From NCBI GenBank assembly GCA_964563295.1, contig CAZLWX010000002.1, positions 1 to 64,000 on the forward strand: DNA of 64,000 bases. Direction: 5' to 3'. This DNA comes from Chryseosolibacter sp964563295 (GTDB lineage Bacteria; Bacteroidota; Bacteroidia; Cytophagales; Cyclobacteriaceae). Positions 53,897 to 61,869 of the stretch are shown one piece after another. The translations under genes and the position numbers were made by a program. Below the pieces are notes generated by a model that was not told the DNA's origin, searched no databases, and was given only the letters and a program-made list of their open reading frames with translations. How positions within the stretch are numbered: position 1 is the stretch's first letter; the number at the start of each line of letters is the position of its first letter.

Positions 53897-54241
53897 TCAC
53901 ACTGGCTTTTCAACCTCAAAGTAGCTCCACAGACGCGTTGCCTTCGATGAGGACTCCTTTACAAATGGTTGCGAGATGGCGAGGTTATTCAGCCTGCAAA
54001 GTTTCCACCCATTGCGCTCATCATCCCACAATACCACAAACTTTTCACCTGAGATAAGCATGATATCCATTTCAAATATCTCCTCCTCCTGCCGGTCATA
54101 AAGACCGGTGAACTGCAGGAGGATATGGTCTTTTTTAAACAGTTCCCCTTTACGACAGTCGATGCTGTTTAGACGCATCAACAGCTTTGCCTCTTTATTC
54201 CATGCCTTGAAGACCAACTTCCGAGGCGTAAAGAATTCCAT
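53897..54241 (-). CDS. YopX-like domain protein
   Basis: A 114-residue protein. The N-terminus KLVFKAWNKEAKLLMR and the middle ILLQFTGLYDRQEEEIFEMDIML match the pattern of YopX-family proteins (FRAWD, then QYTGLKDKNGKEIYEGDI), usually found in phages. No other phage gene is nearby. The stop directly abuts the acpP stop. The function is unknown; a domesticated phage-type protein is possible. Confidence 0.68.
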   Translation of the reverse strand: MEFFTPRKLVFKAWNKEAKLLMRLNSIDCRKGELFKKDHILLQFTGLYDRQEEEIFEMDIMLISGEKFVVLWDDERNGWKLCRLNNLAISQPFVKESSSKATRLWSYFEVEKPV

Positions 54242-54269
54242 ATATGTGAAAAATTAGTAATGTTGGATT

Positions 54270-55172
54270 GTGAAGAACGAAGATAACGCATTATTCATTG
54301 TCAATAAATTCGCCGGGGGCAGGATCCATAAGAATATTGACTTGGAAATAGTCAACTCTTGCCGCGCGCGGGGCTGGAAATGCGAGGTGCAATTCACGTC
54401 CGGTCCCATGCATGCAACAGAACTGGCCCGAAAGGCAGTAGGAAACTGCAAGTTGATCGTGGCGGTAGGCGGCGACGGCACGGTGAATGAAGTGGCGCAA
54501 GGATTATTGGGTTCTACCGCGACCATGGCGATCATCCCAACCGGGTCGGGCAACGGTCTTGCTCGTCACCTGCGAATACCACTACGGTTGAAAACAGCAC
54601 TTGCACATCTGTTCAATATGGATGAGGTCCGAATCGACACGTTTCGGCTTAACGGTCGTCTGTCGCTCAATGTTTCGGGTATTGGATTCGATGGACGTGT
54701 TGCCGGACTTTTTGCCGGCGGCCATCGACGAGGCATCCCGGCGTATGCCTACCACGCTACAAGCGCATATAACTCCTTCCGTGAATTCGAGGCACGAATC
54801 ACGCATGCTCGCGGCGAGCAAACCCATCGCGCCTTTATCATCGCCATCGCGAACTCGTCGCAGTATGGGGGCAACGCACGAATTGCTCCTGCTGCATCAG
54901 TGTGCGATGGCCAGCTGCACATCAGTATCCTGAAGAAATTTCCACTTTTCCGGGCGGATGTTATCCTTGACATCTTTCGGGGTAAGATCGATCGTTCTTC
55001 CTATTGCACAAGTGTCGAGACCGACCGGCTGGAAGTGTATCTGAAGGAGCCACAACCCTACCACGTCGACGGCGAATACGCTGGTGAAAATGCCGAGTTT
55101 GTCGCGGAGTTGCTGCCGGCAAGTCTCACCATGCTCGTACCGCACGCCCATCAACCGCGACCGGTACTGTAA
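54270..55172 (+). CDS. Diacylglycerol kinase family lipid kinase (YegS/BmrU-like)
   Basis: A 300-residue lipid kinase with a GTG start. The catalytic nucleotide loop is VAVGGDGTVNEVAQGL and the second block is IIPTGSGNGLARHLRIP. The C-terminal half has GNARIAPAASVCDGQLHI and YHVDGEYAG, typical of the family. It probably phosphorylates diacylglycerol or a sphingoid base; Cytophagales contain sphingolipids, so the second is worth testing. It stands alone, divergent from the YopX-like gene. Confidence 0.9.
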   Translation: MKNEDNALFIVNKFAGGRIHKNIDLEIVNSCRARGWKCEVQFTSGPMHATELARKAVGNCKLIVAVGGDGTVNEVAQGLLGSTATMAIIPTGSGNGLARHLRIPLRLKTALAHLFNMDEVRIDTFRLNGRLSLNVSGIGFDGRVAGLFAGGHRRGIPAYAYHATSAYNSFREFEARITHARGEQTHRAFIIAIANSSQYGGNARIAPAASVCDGQLHISILKKFPLFRADVILDIFRGKIDRSSYCTSVETDRLEVYLKEPQPYHVDGEYAGENAEFVAELLPASLTMLVPHAHQPRPVL

Positions 55173-55254
55173 AACCCCGTCAAAATACCCCAATCTAAGT
55201 TAGTCGCGTAGTGGTGAAATTCCGTTAAATCGCGCAGTTTAACCCTGAATCAAT

Positions 55255-56373
55255 ATGAAAAAATCTTTACCTCTACTCTTGCTCACATTCGCTTTTGCCA
55301 ATGCTGTAGCACAGCTCGCGTTGCCGCCTAGCGGAGACAATCAGAAGTCGAGTGTCACTCAATGGATTGGTCCCGTGTCAGTGACCATAACCTACAACAG
55401 TCCCAATGTGCATGCGCCGGATGGAAGCGACCGAGCCGGGCATATCTGGGGCGAATTAGTGCATTACGGTTTTATCGACCAGGGATTCGGCACATCGAAA
55501 GCAGCGCCGTGGCGCGCAGGTGCGAACGAGAGCACAACCATTACCGTTTCCCATGATGTGAAAATTAATGGAAAGGACTTAAAGGCTGGAACCTATGGCC
55601 TGTTCCTGGCTCTTGAAAAGGAAGGGCCCTGGACATGGATTTTCTCCAACGATTCGAAAAGCTGGGGCAGTTATTTCTATGACGAGGCCAAAGATGCTCT
55701 TCGCGTGGAAACGACTCCGGCAGACGCACCGTATACGGAGTACCTCACCTACGGCTTCGAAGACCGGGAACGTGGATCAGCGACCGCTTTCCTACAGTGG
55801 GAAAACAAGAAGGTTCCCATGAAGATAGAAGTGCCGAATGTCAACGAACTGTACGTGGGTCTCATCCGCGACCAACTCCGGGGTGACCTGGGATTCGACT
55901 ATCGCAACTATAGTCAGGCAGCACGATTCGCAGCACAAAACAAGATCGACCTTGATGAAGCCCTTACCTGGGCAAATGCCGGGATCGATGCTCCCGCGGG
56001 ACAGGAAGAGTTCTTTACACTGCAGTCAAAAGCAATGGTGCTTACCGCGATGAATAAGCCCGCTGAAGCAGAAGCCATGATGGACAAAGCGATCAACCAC
56101 CCGACGGCTTCCGTTGGTGCTGTTCACCAGTACGGGAGAATGCTACTCAACCAGGGCAAGAACGAAAAAGCGATGGAAGTTTTCCAACTGAACAGAAAGA
56201 AGTATCCACAGGATACATTCACGACCTATGTCGGACTGGCGAGAGGCTATGCGGCGCTGGGCGACAAGAAGAATGCCATCAAGAACTGGGAAATTGCAAT
56301 CAAAAATCTCCCGGACAACCAGAAGCCGTACCTTTCAGTCTACCAGGCGGAACTGGCCAAACTGAAGGGATAA
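55255..56373 (+). CDS. Exported DUF2911 protein with TPR-like C-terminus
   Basis: A 372-residue protein with a signal peptide (MKKSLPLLLLTFAFANAVAQ). The DUF2911 domain follows: VSVTITYNSPNV, IWGELVHYGFIDQGFG, PWRAGANESTTITVSHDVKINGKDLKAGTYGLF. The last 150 residues form TPR-like helices (FFTLQSKAMVLTAMNKPAEAEAMMDKAI, FTTYVGLARGYAALGDKKNAIKNWE). DUF2911 is common in Bacteroidota and its function is unknown. A heptad array follows the stop. Confidence 0.92.
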   Translation: MKKSLPLLLLTFAFANAVAQLALPPSGDNQKSSVTQWIGPVSVTITYNSPNVHAPDGSDRAGHIWGELVHYGFIDQGFGTSKAAPWRAGANESTTITVSHDVKINGKDLKAGTYGLFLALEKEGPWTWIFSNDSKSWGSYFYDEAKDALRVETTPADAPYTEYLTYGFEDRERGSATAFLQWENKKVPMKIEVPNVNELYVGLIRDQLRGDLGFDYRNYSQAARFAAQNKIDLDEALTWANAGIDAPAGQEEFFTLQSKAMVLTAMNKPAEAEAMMDKAINHPTASVGAVHQYGRMLLNQGKNEKAMEVFQLNRKKYPQDTFTTYVGLARGYAALGDKKNAIKNWEIAIKNLPDNQKPYLSVYQAELAKLKG

Positions 56374-56387
56374 ACTGAATCCAAGTT

Positions 56388-56460
56388 TTTAGTTTGTGGT
56401 TGGAGTTGGTAGTTGCCTTTAGTTCAAGCTACAAACTACAAACCACAAACTTTAAACTAG
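56388..56460. repeat. Heptad array E forming an inverted repeat
   Basis: The right side is four exact units from 56434: AACTACA, AACCACA, AACTTTA, AACTAGC. The left side has the same motif reversed, so AGTTTGTGGTT (56391-56401) pairs perfectly with AACCACAAACT (56441-56451). It lies between two convergent genes, so it may act as a terminator. Confidence 0.8.
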
Positions 56461-57767
56461 CCCGGCAGCTTGTAGTCGTTGTGATATTTGGCTGTCCGAT
56501 ATTCATTTGCAGCCGATTCGCGGAAGAGCGCCTGGCTCTCATCCCAGTGCACAATCTGTCCGGTCCTATATGAGATGTTTCCCATCTGGCAGACTGTCGC
56601 GACATGGGCGCCGGCGCTGACCGGGCAAGCAAGGTTCTCAAACTTCCGTGACTTGACGACGTCGACAAAATTCCGGGTATGCGCATCGAGCCCAGAACCC
56701 TTGTTCGGCTGGAAGGGAATTGCTTCCATTCGTTTTTCATCCGGAATTACTTCCCACCCACCGCGGTGAAGGACCAGTGTCCCGTTGTTACCGATGTATG
56801 AGATTCCGTGATCGCGGCCGTAATTGCCATTGCTGATACTTTGGGCCTGTTCCCACAGCATCGTAAAATCGCCGAAGTCGTAAATGGTCGCCAGCGTATC
56901 CGGGGTCTCGTTTCCGCCATCAGGATAGGCATATTTCCCTCCGGAAGCATACACCGATTTCGGCAGCCGCGCATCCATGCCCAGCAATGCATAGTCGATG
57001 AGATGGACGCCCCAGTCGGTCATTAAACCTCCTGCATAATCCCAGAACCAGCGGAAGTTGAAATGAAATCGGTTCTCATTAAATGGTCTCTTCGTTGCGG
57101 GGCCCAACCAAAGGTCATAGTGAACTCCTTGCGGCACAGGTGAATCAGGCTTCGCAGGGATGTCGCTCATCCATCCCTGGTATGCCCACGCTTTTACAGT
57201 GCGGATCTTCCCAAGCTTGCCGGTTTTCAGAAAATCAAGAGCGTCGACAAAGTGCGGCATACTTCGCTGCCACTGCCCTGCCTGCACAGCGCGGTTGTAT
57301 TTTTTTTGGGCTTTGACCATCACCTCGCATTCGGTAATTGAATTACCGACTGGTTTCTCGACATAAACGTCCTTTCCCGCAGCACAGGCATCGACCATCT
57401 GAAGACAATGCCAGTGGTCCGGCGTTCCGATGACCACAACATCAATATCCTTATCGTCCAGAAGTCGGCGATAGTCAGTGTAGGTGTCCACTTTGATATC
57501 TCTCTTCTTCAATTCTTCAACGCGACGGGCAATCACATTTTCGTCGACATCGGCAACGGCCTTGAGATTAATCTCGGGAATCTTCAGAAATGACGTTGTA
57601 TCCGACCAGCCCATGCCATTGATTCCGATGGCCCCGATATTAATACGGTCATTCTGTGAAACGCGTTTACTGCCTGCGATGACTTCCCACGGAAGTGCGC
57701 TCGCCAAGCCTGCTCCAGCAAAAGCCTGTGTCGATTTGTTCAGAAATTTCCTTCTCGTATAGGACAT
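56457..57767 (-). CDS. Tat-exported Gfo/Idh/MocA family oxidoreductase
   Basis: A 436-residue protein. The N-terminus MSYTRRKFLNKS with a following hydrophobic stretch is a twin-arginine signal. The NAD-binding Rossmann domain starts at INIGAIGINGMGWSD. The catalytic EKPVGNS lysine block is present (KDVYVEKPVGNSITEC), followed by the C-terminal alpha/beta domain. Such exported members are frequent in Bacteroidota sugar or polyol catabolism; the substrate is unknown. The ATG at 57767 was chosen over an upstream one at 57854 that precedes the Tat signal with non-conserved residues. Confidence 0.9.
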   Translation of the reverse strand: MSYTRRKFLNKSTQAFAGAGLASALPWEVIAGSKRVSQNDRINIGAIGINGMGWSDTTSFLKIPEINLKAVADVDENVIARRVEELKKRDIKVDTYTDYRRLLDDKDIDVVVIGTPDHWHCLQMVDACAAGKDVYVEKPVGNSITECEVMVKAQKKYNRAVQAGQWQRSMPHFVDALDFLKTGKLGKIRTVKAWAYQGWMSDIPAKPDSPVPQGVHYDLWLGPATKRPFNENRFHFNFRWFWDYAGGLMTDWGVHLIDYALLGMDARLPKSVYASGGKYAYPDGGNETPDTLATIYDFGDFTMLWEQAQSISNGNYGRDHGISYIGNNGTLVLHRGGWEVIPDEKRMEAIPFQPNKGSGLDAHTRNFVDVVKSRKFENLACPVSAGAHVATVCQMGNISYRTGQIVHWDESQALFRESAANEYRTAKYHNDYKLPG

Positions 57768-57883
57768 GACGGTTGAATTTGTTGAAAGGTGAAGTTCACC
57801 AGATGTCGATATTGAAAAAGCTAAGCTAATCCGGCAAAGGGACATATCAAACACTTCGGTGATAAATGGGCGCCATTATGCCG

Positions 57884-58486
57884 TCAGTGCTTTTTTAACC
57901 AGGCTGAAGTAATTTCGTTGAGGATGTTGACCTTATGTTGAAAGTCACCTTTGATCTGCTCGCGGATGCGGTTCATGTTACCGAGGAGCAGCTCGGTGTT
58001 GTCAGGAAGTACACCGTCGAAGAATTCGCGAATGCGTTTAGCCATGGTTGGGGACTTGCCATTAGTGGATATGCCAAAGCGCAAGTTACCGCGGGTTACG
58101 ACGGATCCCAGGTAAAAATCGCAGAGCTCAGGTTTATCCGCAACATTGACCATCAGCCGGCGTTTACGTGCGAGTGTTCGAATGCGGCGGTGGAGATCGG
58201 CGTCGTCGGTAGCCAGAATCACCAGGTCTTTGCTGGACAGATCGCGAACACGGAAACCTCTTTCCACCAGCCTCACTTTGGGAAACCGCGATGCGAGTGC
58301 TCTTATCTCATCGAGAAAGTCTTCTGCAACGATACTGACCCTGGCTTGCGGACTGCATTTCAGCACAGCGTCTAATTTCTCAAAGCATACAGTGCCGCCG
58401 CCGACAATCAAGGTATCCAGTTCACTAAGCCGGAGGAACACGGGAAAAAGTTCGTTGGTATCTGTCGGTTTGGTCGCGGTGTCCAT
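57884..58486 (-). CDS. Precorrin-2 dehydrogenase / siroheme ferrochelatase (CysG N-terminal type)
   Basis: A 200-residue protein homologous to the N-terminal half of CysG: NELFPVFLRLSELDTLIVGGGTVCFEKLDAVL, then LVILATDDADLHRRI and VNVADKPELCDFYLGSVVTRGNLRFGISTNGKSP. It oxidises precorrin-2 to sirohydrochlorin and may insert iron, completing siroheme. The ATG at 58486 was chosen since the family starts there. It is the last gene of the reductase-cobA operon, 4 bases after cobA. Confidence 0.92.
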   Translation of the reverse strand: MDTATKPTDTNELFPVFLRLSELDTLIVGGGTVCFEKLDAVLKCSPQARVSIVAEDFLDEIRALASRFPKVRLVERGFRVRDLSSKDLVILATDDADLHRRIRTLARKRRLMVNVADKPELCDFYLGSVVTRGNLRFGISTNGKSPTMAKRIREFFDGVLPDNTELLLGNMNRIREQIKGDFQHKVNILNEITSAWLKKH

Positions 58487-58490
58487 ATGG

Positions 58491-59279
58491 TTAGCTGTTC
58501 GCAATGGCCTCACGCGCCTGTGAAACGACGTGGCTGAATTTTCCCAATCTAACCACCTCTCCGACGACAATAATGGCCGGAGCCCCGATGCCCGACGCTC
58601 TTGCGGCCGCCTCGATCGTGGAAACTGTTCCTGTTACATATTTTTCTTCGGCCATTGTTCCATTCTGGATAATTGCGGCCGGTGACTCACTGCGGCCGTT
58701 TCCCGAAAGGATGTCCGTGATGGTTGCGAGCTTAGACATTCCCATCATGATAACGATCGTTGCCGAAGACTGTGCAGCGAGCGCGACGTCACCCGATACT
58801 TCACCAGCCATCGTCGTGCCTGTCACCACCCAGAAACTTTCGCTATATCCACGTGCCGTGACGGGTATGCCGACCGATGCGGGTACCGCCAGGGCACTGC
58901 TGACGCCAGGGATGACCTCCGCGGGAATACCGAATCTTCCGGCAAACTCCACTTCTTCCGCACCACGACCGAATACGAATGGATCACCGCCTTTTAATCT
59001 CACAACGTGTCCATACAGCAAAGCAAACTCGACAATCAACTCGTTGATTTCTTCCTGAGAGCATGAATGAGCACCGGCGCGCTTTCCCACGGACAAAGCC
59101 GGCGTGCCTACCGGGATATATCCAAGTATCTCGTTGCTGACGAGAGCATCATACAATACGAGGTCCGCGCATTTTAAAGCTTCTACAGCCTTGATGGTGA
59201 TCAGCCCAGGGTCTCCGGGGCCCGCCCCGATGAGCGTGACTCGTGACTCGCGGTGTAATGAAAAAATTGACTGGATCAT
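58491..59279 (-). CDS. cobA: Uroporphyrinogen-III C-methyltransferase
   Basis: A 262-residue SAM-dependent enzyme that methylates uroporphyrinogen III at C2 and C7 to precorrin-2. Typical blocks are VTLIGAGPGDPGLITIKAVEAL, VRLKGGDPFVFGRGAEEVE, VIPGVSSALAVPASVGIPVTARG and MGMSKLATI. It overlaps the reductase gene by 4 bases and is followed by the precorrin-2 dehydrogenase gene, so the operon makes siroheme for the reductase upstream. Confidence 0.95.
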   Translation of the reverse strand: MIQSIFSLHRESRVTLIGAGPGDPGLITIKAVEALKCADLVLYDALVSNEILGYIPVGTPALSVGKRAGAHSCSQEEINELIVEFALLYGHVVRLKGGDPFVFGRGAEEVEFAGRFGIPAEVIPGVSSALAVPASVGIPVTARGYSESFWVVTGTTMAGEVSGDVALAAQSSATIVIMMGMSKLATITDILSGNGRSESPAAIIQNGTMAEEKYVTGTVSTIEAAARASGIGAPAIIVVGEVVRLGKFSHVVSQAREAIANS

Positions 59280-61387
59280 TGCACAATGGTTTCGTTGAGG
59301 TTGGCCCGGTAAGCAAATACCTTCTTCAAGAACTGTTCAGCATCTTCCCGATACGATGCAGCGAATGCAGCCGACGGTGCGTGTCGATTAATGCGCAGCA
59401 CGAATGCCTTGAAGTCGTCGGTGAAGGCAAGCTCCTGTCGGGCAATGAAATGCTGCTGAAAATCGTTCATGGTCTGCATCTGCGTGCTGGGCCGGACATT
59501 GACTGTGAGCAACAGCGCTTTTGCGGTGTTGATAAACGTGTTGTAGCTGTGATAGATCGAATCGGCGTACAGGCCATTATCCAGCGCTTCCTTCGACCAT
59601 TGGAGTTTCTCTTCGCTGTCGAACAGCAACGTAGACACCAGGTCGATGATCACTCCAGCGCATTCGCCGACCGCTGTATGCAGAACAAAGTTTGCATCCT
59701 GACCCCAATCAAGATATTCGCCAGGCAAAGTCGAGGTGATGTCGCCGAGCGGTTTCAACATCGCGTAAAAATGATTTCTTCCCTTGCGGCTGAAGTACAT
59801 GTGAAAGTATTCGCCGTCCATCGCGTTGGCATCATAGTCATCCAGCAGTAATCGCAATGCCTGAGGTCCTCTCCTGCTGGGAATCTTGATGATCTTGTCC
59901 GAAATTATTCCCTGACCGTTACCTGTTTTTCCGCCACCCAGCAAAACGACGAGTGCGGGCAGCACCTTGCCCTTCTTATCCTTGATCGTGCTCCCATGGA
60001 AACCGATGCTGGCTAGTCCGTGCTGCCCGCATGAATTGGGGCACCCGCTGATCTTTATTTTGATATCATTATTGTGGATCAGGTCAGGATATTCTTTGCG
60101 GATCACTCTCTCAAATTCGAGCGACACCTGCGTGCTGTCGCTGATCCCCAGGTTACAGGAGTCGGTCCCTGGACATGCCGTTATGTCGGCAACGCTATCG
60201 AACCCCGGTTCAGCCAGTCCCAGCGCGTCCAAAGCCGCGAAGACGTGACTCAACCATTCGGCCCGAACAAACTTGATCAGATAACCCTGGTTGACCGTTA
60301 TTCGCAGTTCCGTGGAAGCGAACTTATCAACCACATCGGCGAATTGGCGTGCCCGGGCCGACGACAGGTTTCCCAACGGGAGCTTCACGTTCACACCGTA
60401 GAATCCGTCTTGCTTTTGACAAATTACATTGGTGCTTCGCCAACGTTCGAATTTCGATTGATCCTTTATAACGACACCTGGCAAATCGACCGGCGGAGGA
60501 ATGTGCGGCAACGGATAGGCGGCATGATCAACGCGATGCAACTGGACTTTCAATGCCACGCGTTCCTCTTCGACCAGCCTCAACAGTTCCGGGAGGCCGA
60601 CATCATCGAGCAGGAATTTAAAGCGCGCTTTCATCCTGCGGCTGCGCTCGCCATAACGGTCGAAAACCCTGAGCACGCTTTCAATGAACGGAATGGCCTG
60701 GTCTTCTTCCAGAAATTCAAATGCGGTCTGTGCAACGTAAGGGTTTGCTCCTAATCCACCGCCAATCAAAACCTTAAATCCGCGTTGGCCATCGCGCAAT
60801 CGCGGAATAAATCCCAGGTCGTGAATGAATGTGTAAGCAGTATCATCATCGCTGCTGGAGAAGGCAATCTTGAATTTCCGTCCCATTTCCTGGCATACGG
60901 GATTCCTCAAAAAATAACGGAACGTTTCCCATGCATACGGTGAAACGTCAAAGGCCTCATTCGGGTCAATACCAGCTGTGGCTGAAGCCGTTATGTTTCT
61001 GACGGTGTTCCCACACGCTTCACGAAGAGTTATGTCGCTCTGCTCAAGCTTCGTCCACAACTCCGGTGTACGGTCCAGGCTGACAAAGTGGATTTGGATA
61101 TCCTGACGCGTGGTGGCGTGAAGATTGCTGCTGGCGTATTCATCAGAGATGTCGGCGATGCATCGGAGTTGTTGGGTCGTAATGCGCCCAAAAGGCAACT
61201 TGATGCGTACCATTTGTACTCCCGGTTGACGCTGACCGTATATTCCTCTTACAAGGCGCAGACTGCGAAACTTCTCCTCATCTATTTCGCCATTGCGAAA
61301 GAGCCGGATCTTTTTCTCCAGGTCGATTATATCCCGAGCCACGACCGGTCTGTGCAAATTTTCCAGTTCTGAACGAAAGCTTTCCAT
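59276..61387 (-). CDS. Assimilatory sulfite/nitrite reductase with HEPN-like C-terminal domain
   Basis: A 703-residue siroheme/4Fe-4S enzyme that reduces sulfite to sulfide or nitrite to ammonia with six electrons. The cluster ligands are Cys405 and Cys411 (TACPGTDSCNLG) and Cys449 and Cys453 (SGCPNSCGQH). Two ferredoxin-like half-domains precede them (VRIKLPFGRITTQQLR and VNVKLPLGNLSSARARQFADV). Residues of about 573-703 are an extra helical domain, similar to HEPN, not present in classical NirA/CysI. Sulfite is the likelier substrate given the Cys/Met-rich leader upstream. The ATG at 61387 is 34 bases after the leader terminator. Confidence 0.92.
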   Translation of the reverse strand: MESFRSELENLHRPVVARDIIDLEKKIRLFRNGEIDEEKFRSLRLVRGIYGQRQPGVQMVRIKLPFGRITTQQLRCIADISDEYASSNLHATTRQDIQIHFVSLDRTPELWTKLEQSDITLREACGNTVRNITASATAGIDPNEAFDVSPYAWETFRYFLRNPVCQEMGRKFKIAFSSSDDDTAYTFIHDLGFIPRLRDGQRGFKVLIGGGLGANPYVAQTAFEFLEEDQAIPFIESVLRVFDRYGERSRRMKARFKFLLDDVGLPELLRLVEEERVALKVQLHRVDHAAYPLPHIPPPVDLPGVVIKDQSKFERWRSTNVICQKQDGFYGVNVKLPLGNLSSARARQFADVVDKFASTELRITVNQGYLIKFVRAEWLSHVFAALDALGLAEPGFDSVADITACPGTDSCNLGISDSTQVSLEFERVIRKEYPDLIHNNDIKIKISGCPNSCGQHGLASIGFHGSTIKDKKGKVLPALVVLLGGGKTGNGQGIISDKIIKIPSRRGPQALRLLLDDYDANAMDGEYFHMYFSRKGRNHFYAMLKPLGDITSTLPGEYLDWGQDANFVLHTAVGECAGVIIDLVSTLLFDSEEKLQWSKEALDNGLYADSIYHSYNTFINTAKALLLTVNVRPSTQMQTMNDFQQHFIARQELAFTDDFKAFVLRINRHAPSAAFAASYREDAEQFLKKVFAYRANLNETIVQ

Positions 61388-61410
61388 GTTTTCCTTTTCT
61401 TGATTTGTAT

Positions 61411-61447
61411 AAAATGAAAAAGCCTTCCCTGGTATGCAGGAAAGGCT
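61411..61447 (-). terminator. Leader terminator (attenuator) before the reductase gene
   Basis: An 11-bp stem with a 5-base loop (61421-61447, one G-U pair) is followed on the minus strand by TTTTTCATTTT. It lies between the leader ORF stop (61474) and the reductase ATG (61387), so full-strength termination would silence the operon. Its 5' arm is complementary to the end of the leader ORF (see the leader). Confidence 0.9.
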
Positions 61448-61473
61448 CCGTATCGTTTTAGTTCATCGACTAC

Positions 61474-61572
61474 TCACGAATCCATCTTCCTGCATGATAC
61501 CCCAAAATGCTTACAACACCAGCATGCAGCGGGCGACATAAGCATCATCATACAGGGAGAAAACTTCTTCAT
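61474..61572 (-). CDS. Cys/Met-rich leader peptide of the reductase operon
   Basis: A 32-codon ORF with ATG at 61570-61572 and TGA at 61474-61476. The peptide starts MKKFSP and has Cys at residues 7, 17, 19, 20 and 27 and Met at 1, 8, 9, 10, 12 and 30, so 11 of 32 residues carry sulfur. It lies between a promoter and a strong terminator in front of the sulfite reductase gene. Segment 1 (61523-61529, codons 15-17) can pair with segment 2 (61490-61496, codons 26-28). Segment 2 (61487-61495) can instead pair over 9 bp with the terminator 5' arm (61434-61442). This is the layout of an amino-acid attenuator. Expression as a peptide is inferred. Confidence 0.82.
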   Translation of the reverse strand: MKKFSPCMMMLMSPAACWCCKHFGVSCRKMDS

Positions 61573-61588
61573 ATCTAAGTTAATCAAT

Positions 61589-61619
61589 CGAAAGTATGCG
61601 ATTTCCTTGCAATATCAAA
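61589..61619 (-). promoter_or_regulatory. Promoter of the leader-reductase-siroheme operon
   Basis: On the minus strand TTTG (61616-61619), 19 bases, then TACTTTCG (61589-61596; 7 of 8 match to TAnnTTTG). The leader ATG is 17 bases further on. Confidence 0.65.
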
Positions 61620-61704
61620 CGGGCCACCGGAATAATTAGAGAATTTTTAATTCCAATCAACTTCCGAACAACTGTTTGTTGACTACCGCAATCGTTAGAG
61701 GCGT

Positions 61705-61739
61705 GCAAGTTACGAGTCGCAAGTGGCAGGTGTTGAGTA
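61705..61739 (-). repeat. Heptad array F
   Basis: Five 7-mers. On the minus strand they read AACTTGC, GACTCGT, CACTTGC, CACCTGC and TACTCAA, following NACYNNN. The intergenic stretch 61388-61869 is otherwise filled by the leader and the inverted repeat. Confidence 0.6.
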
Positions 61740-61762
61740 GAGGAATCGCAAGGTTTCAGGAG

Positions 61763-61853
61763 CAGCTTCCTTCGCCCGAAGCGTGAGGTTATGAATCATG
61801 CAGCGACAAGACGGAATTCGCCACGCGGCAGCTTCGGGCTGAAGGGAAGCCTC
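61763..61853. repeat. Long imperfect inverted repeat downstream of hemA
   Basis: Arm 1 (61765-61782, GCTTCCTTCGCCCGAAGC) and the complement of arm 2 (61831-61850) differ only by two single-base insertions. The arms are 48 bases apart. Each arm is also nearly palindromic by itself. It lies 17-107 bases after the hemA stop and has no T-run. Confidence 0.7.
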
Positions 61854-61869
61854 AATATTACATCACCGG

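Noticed and set aside
61474..61600. SAM or other metabolite riboswitch upstream of the sulfite reductase gene
   Set aside because: The region is accounted for by a leader ORF and its alternative pairings. I see no conserved core of a SAM riboswitch.
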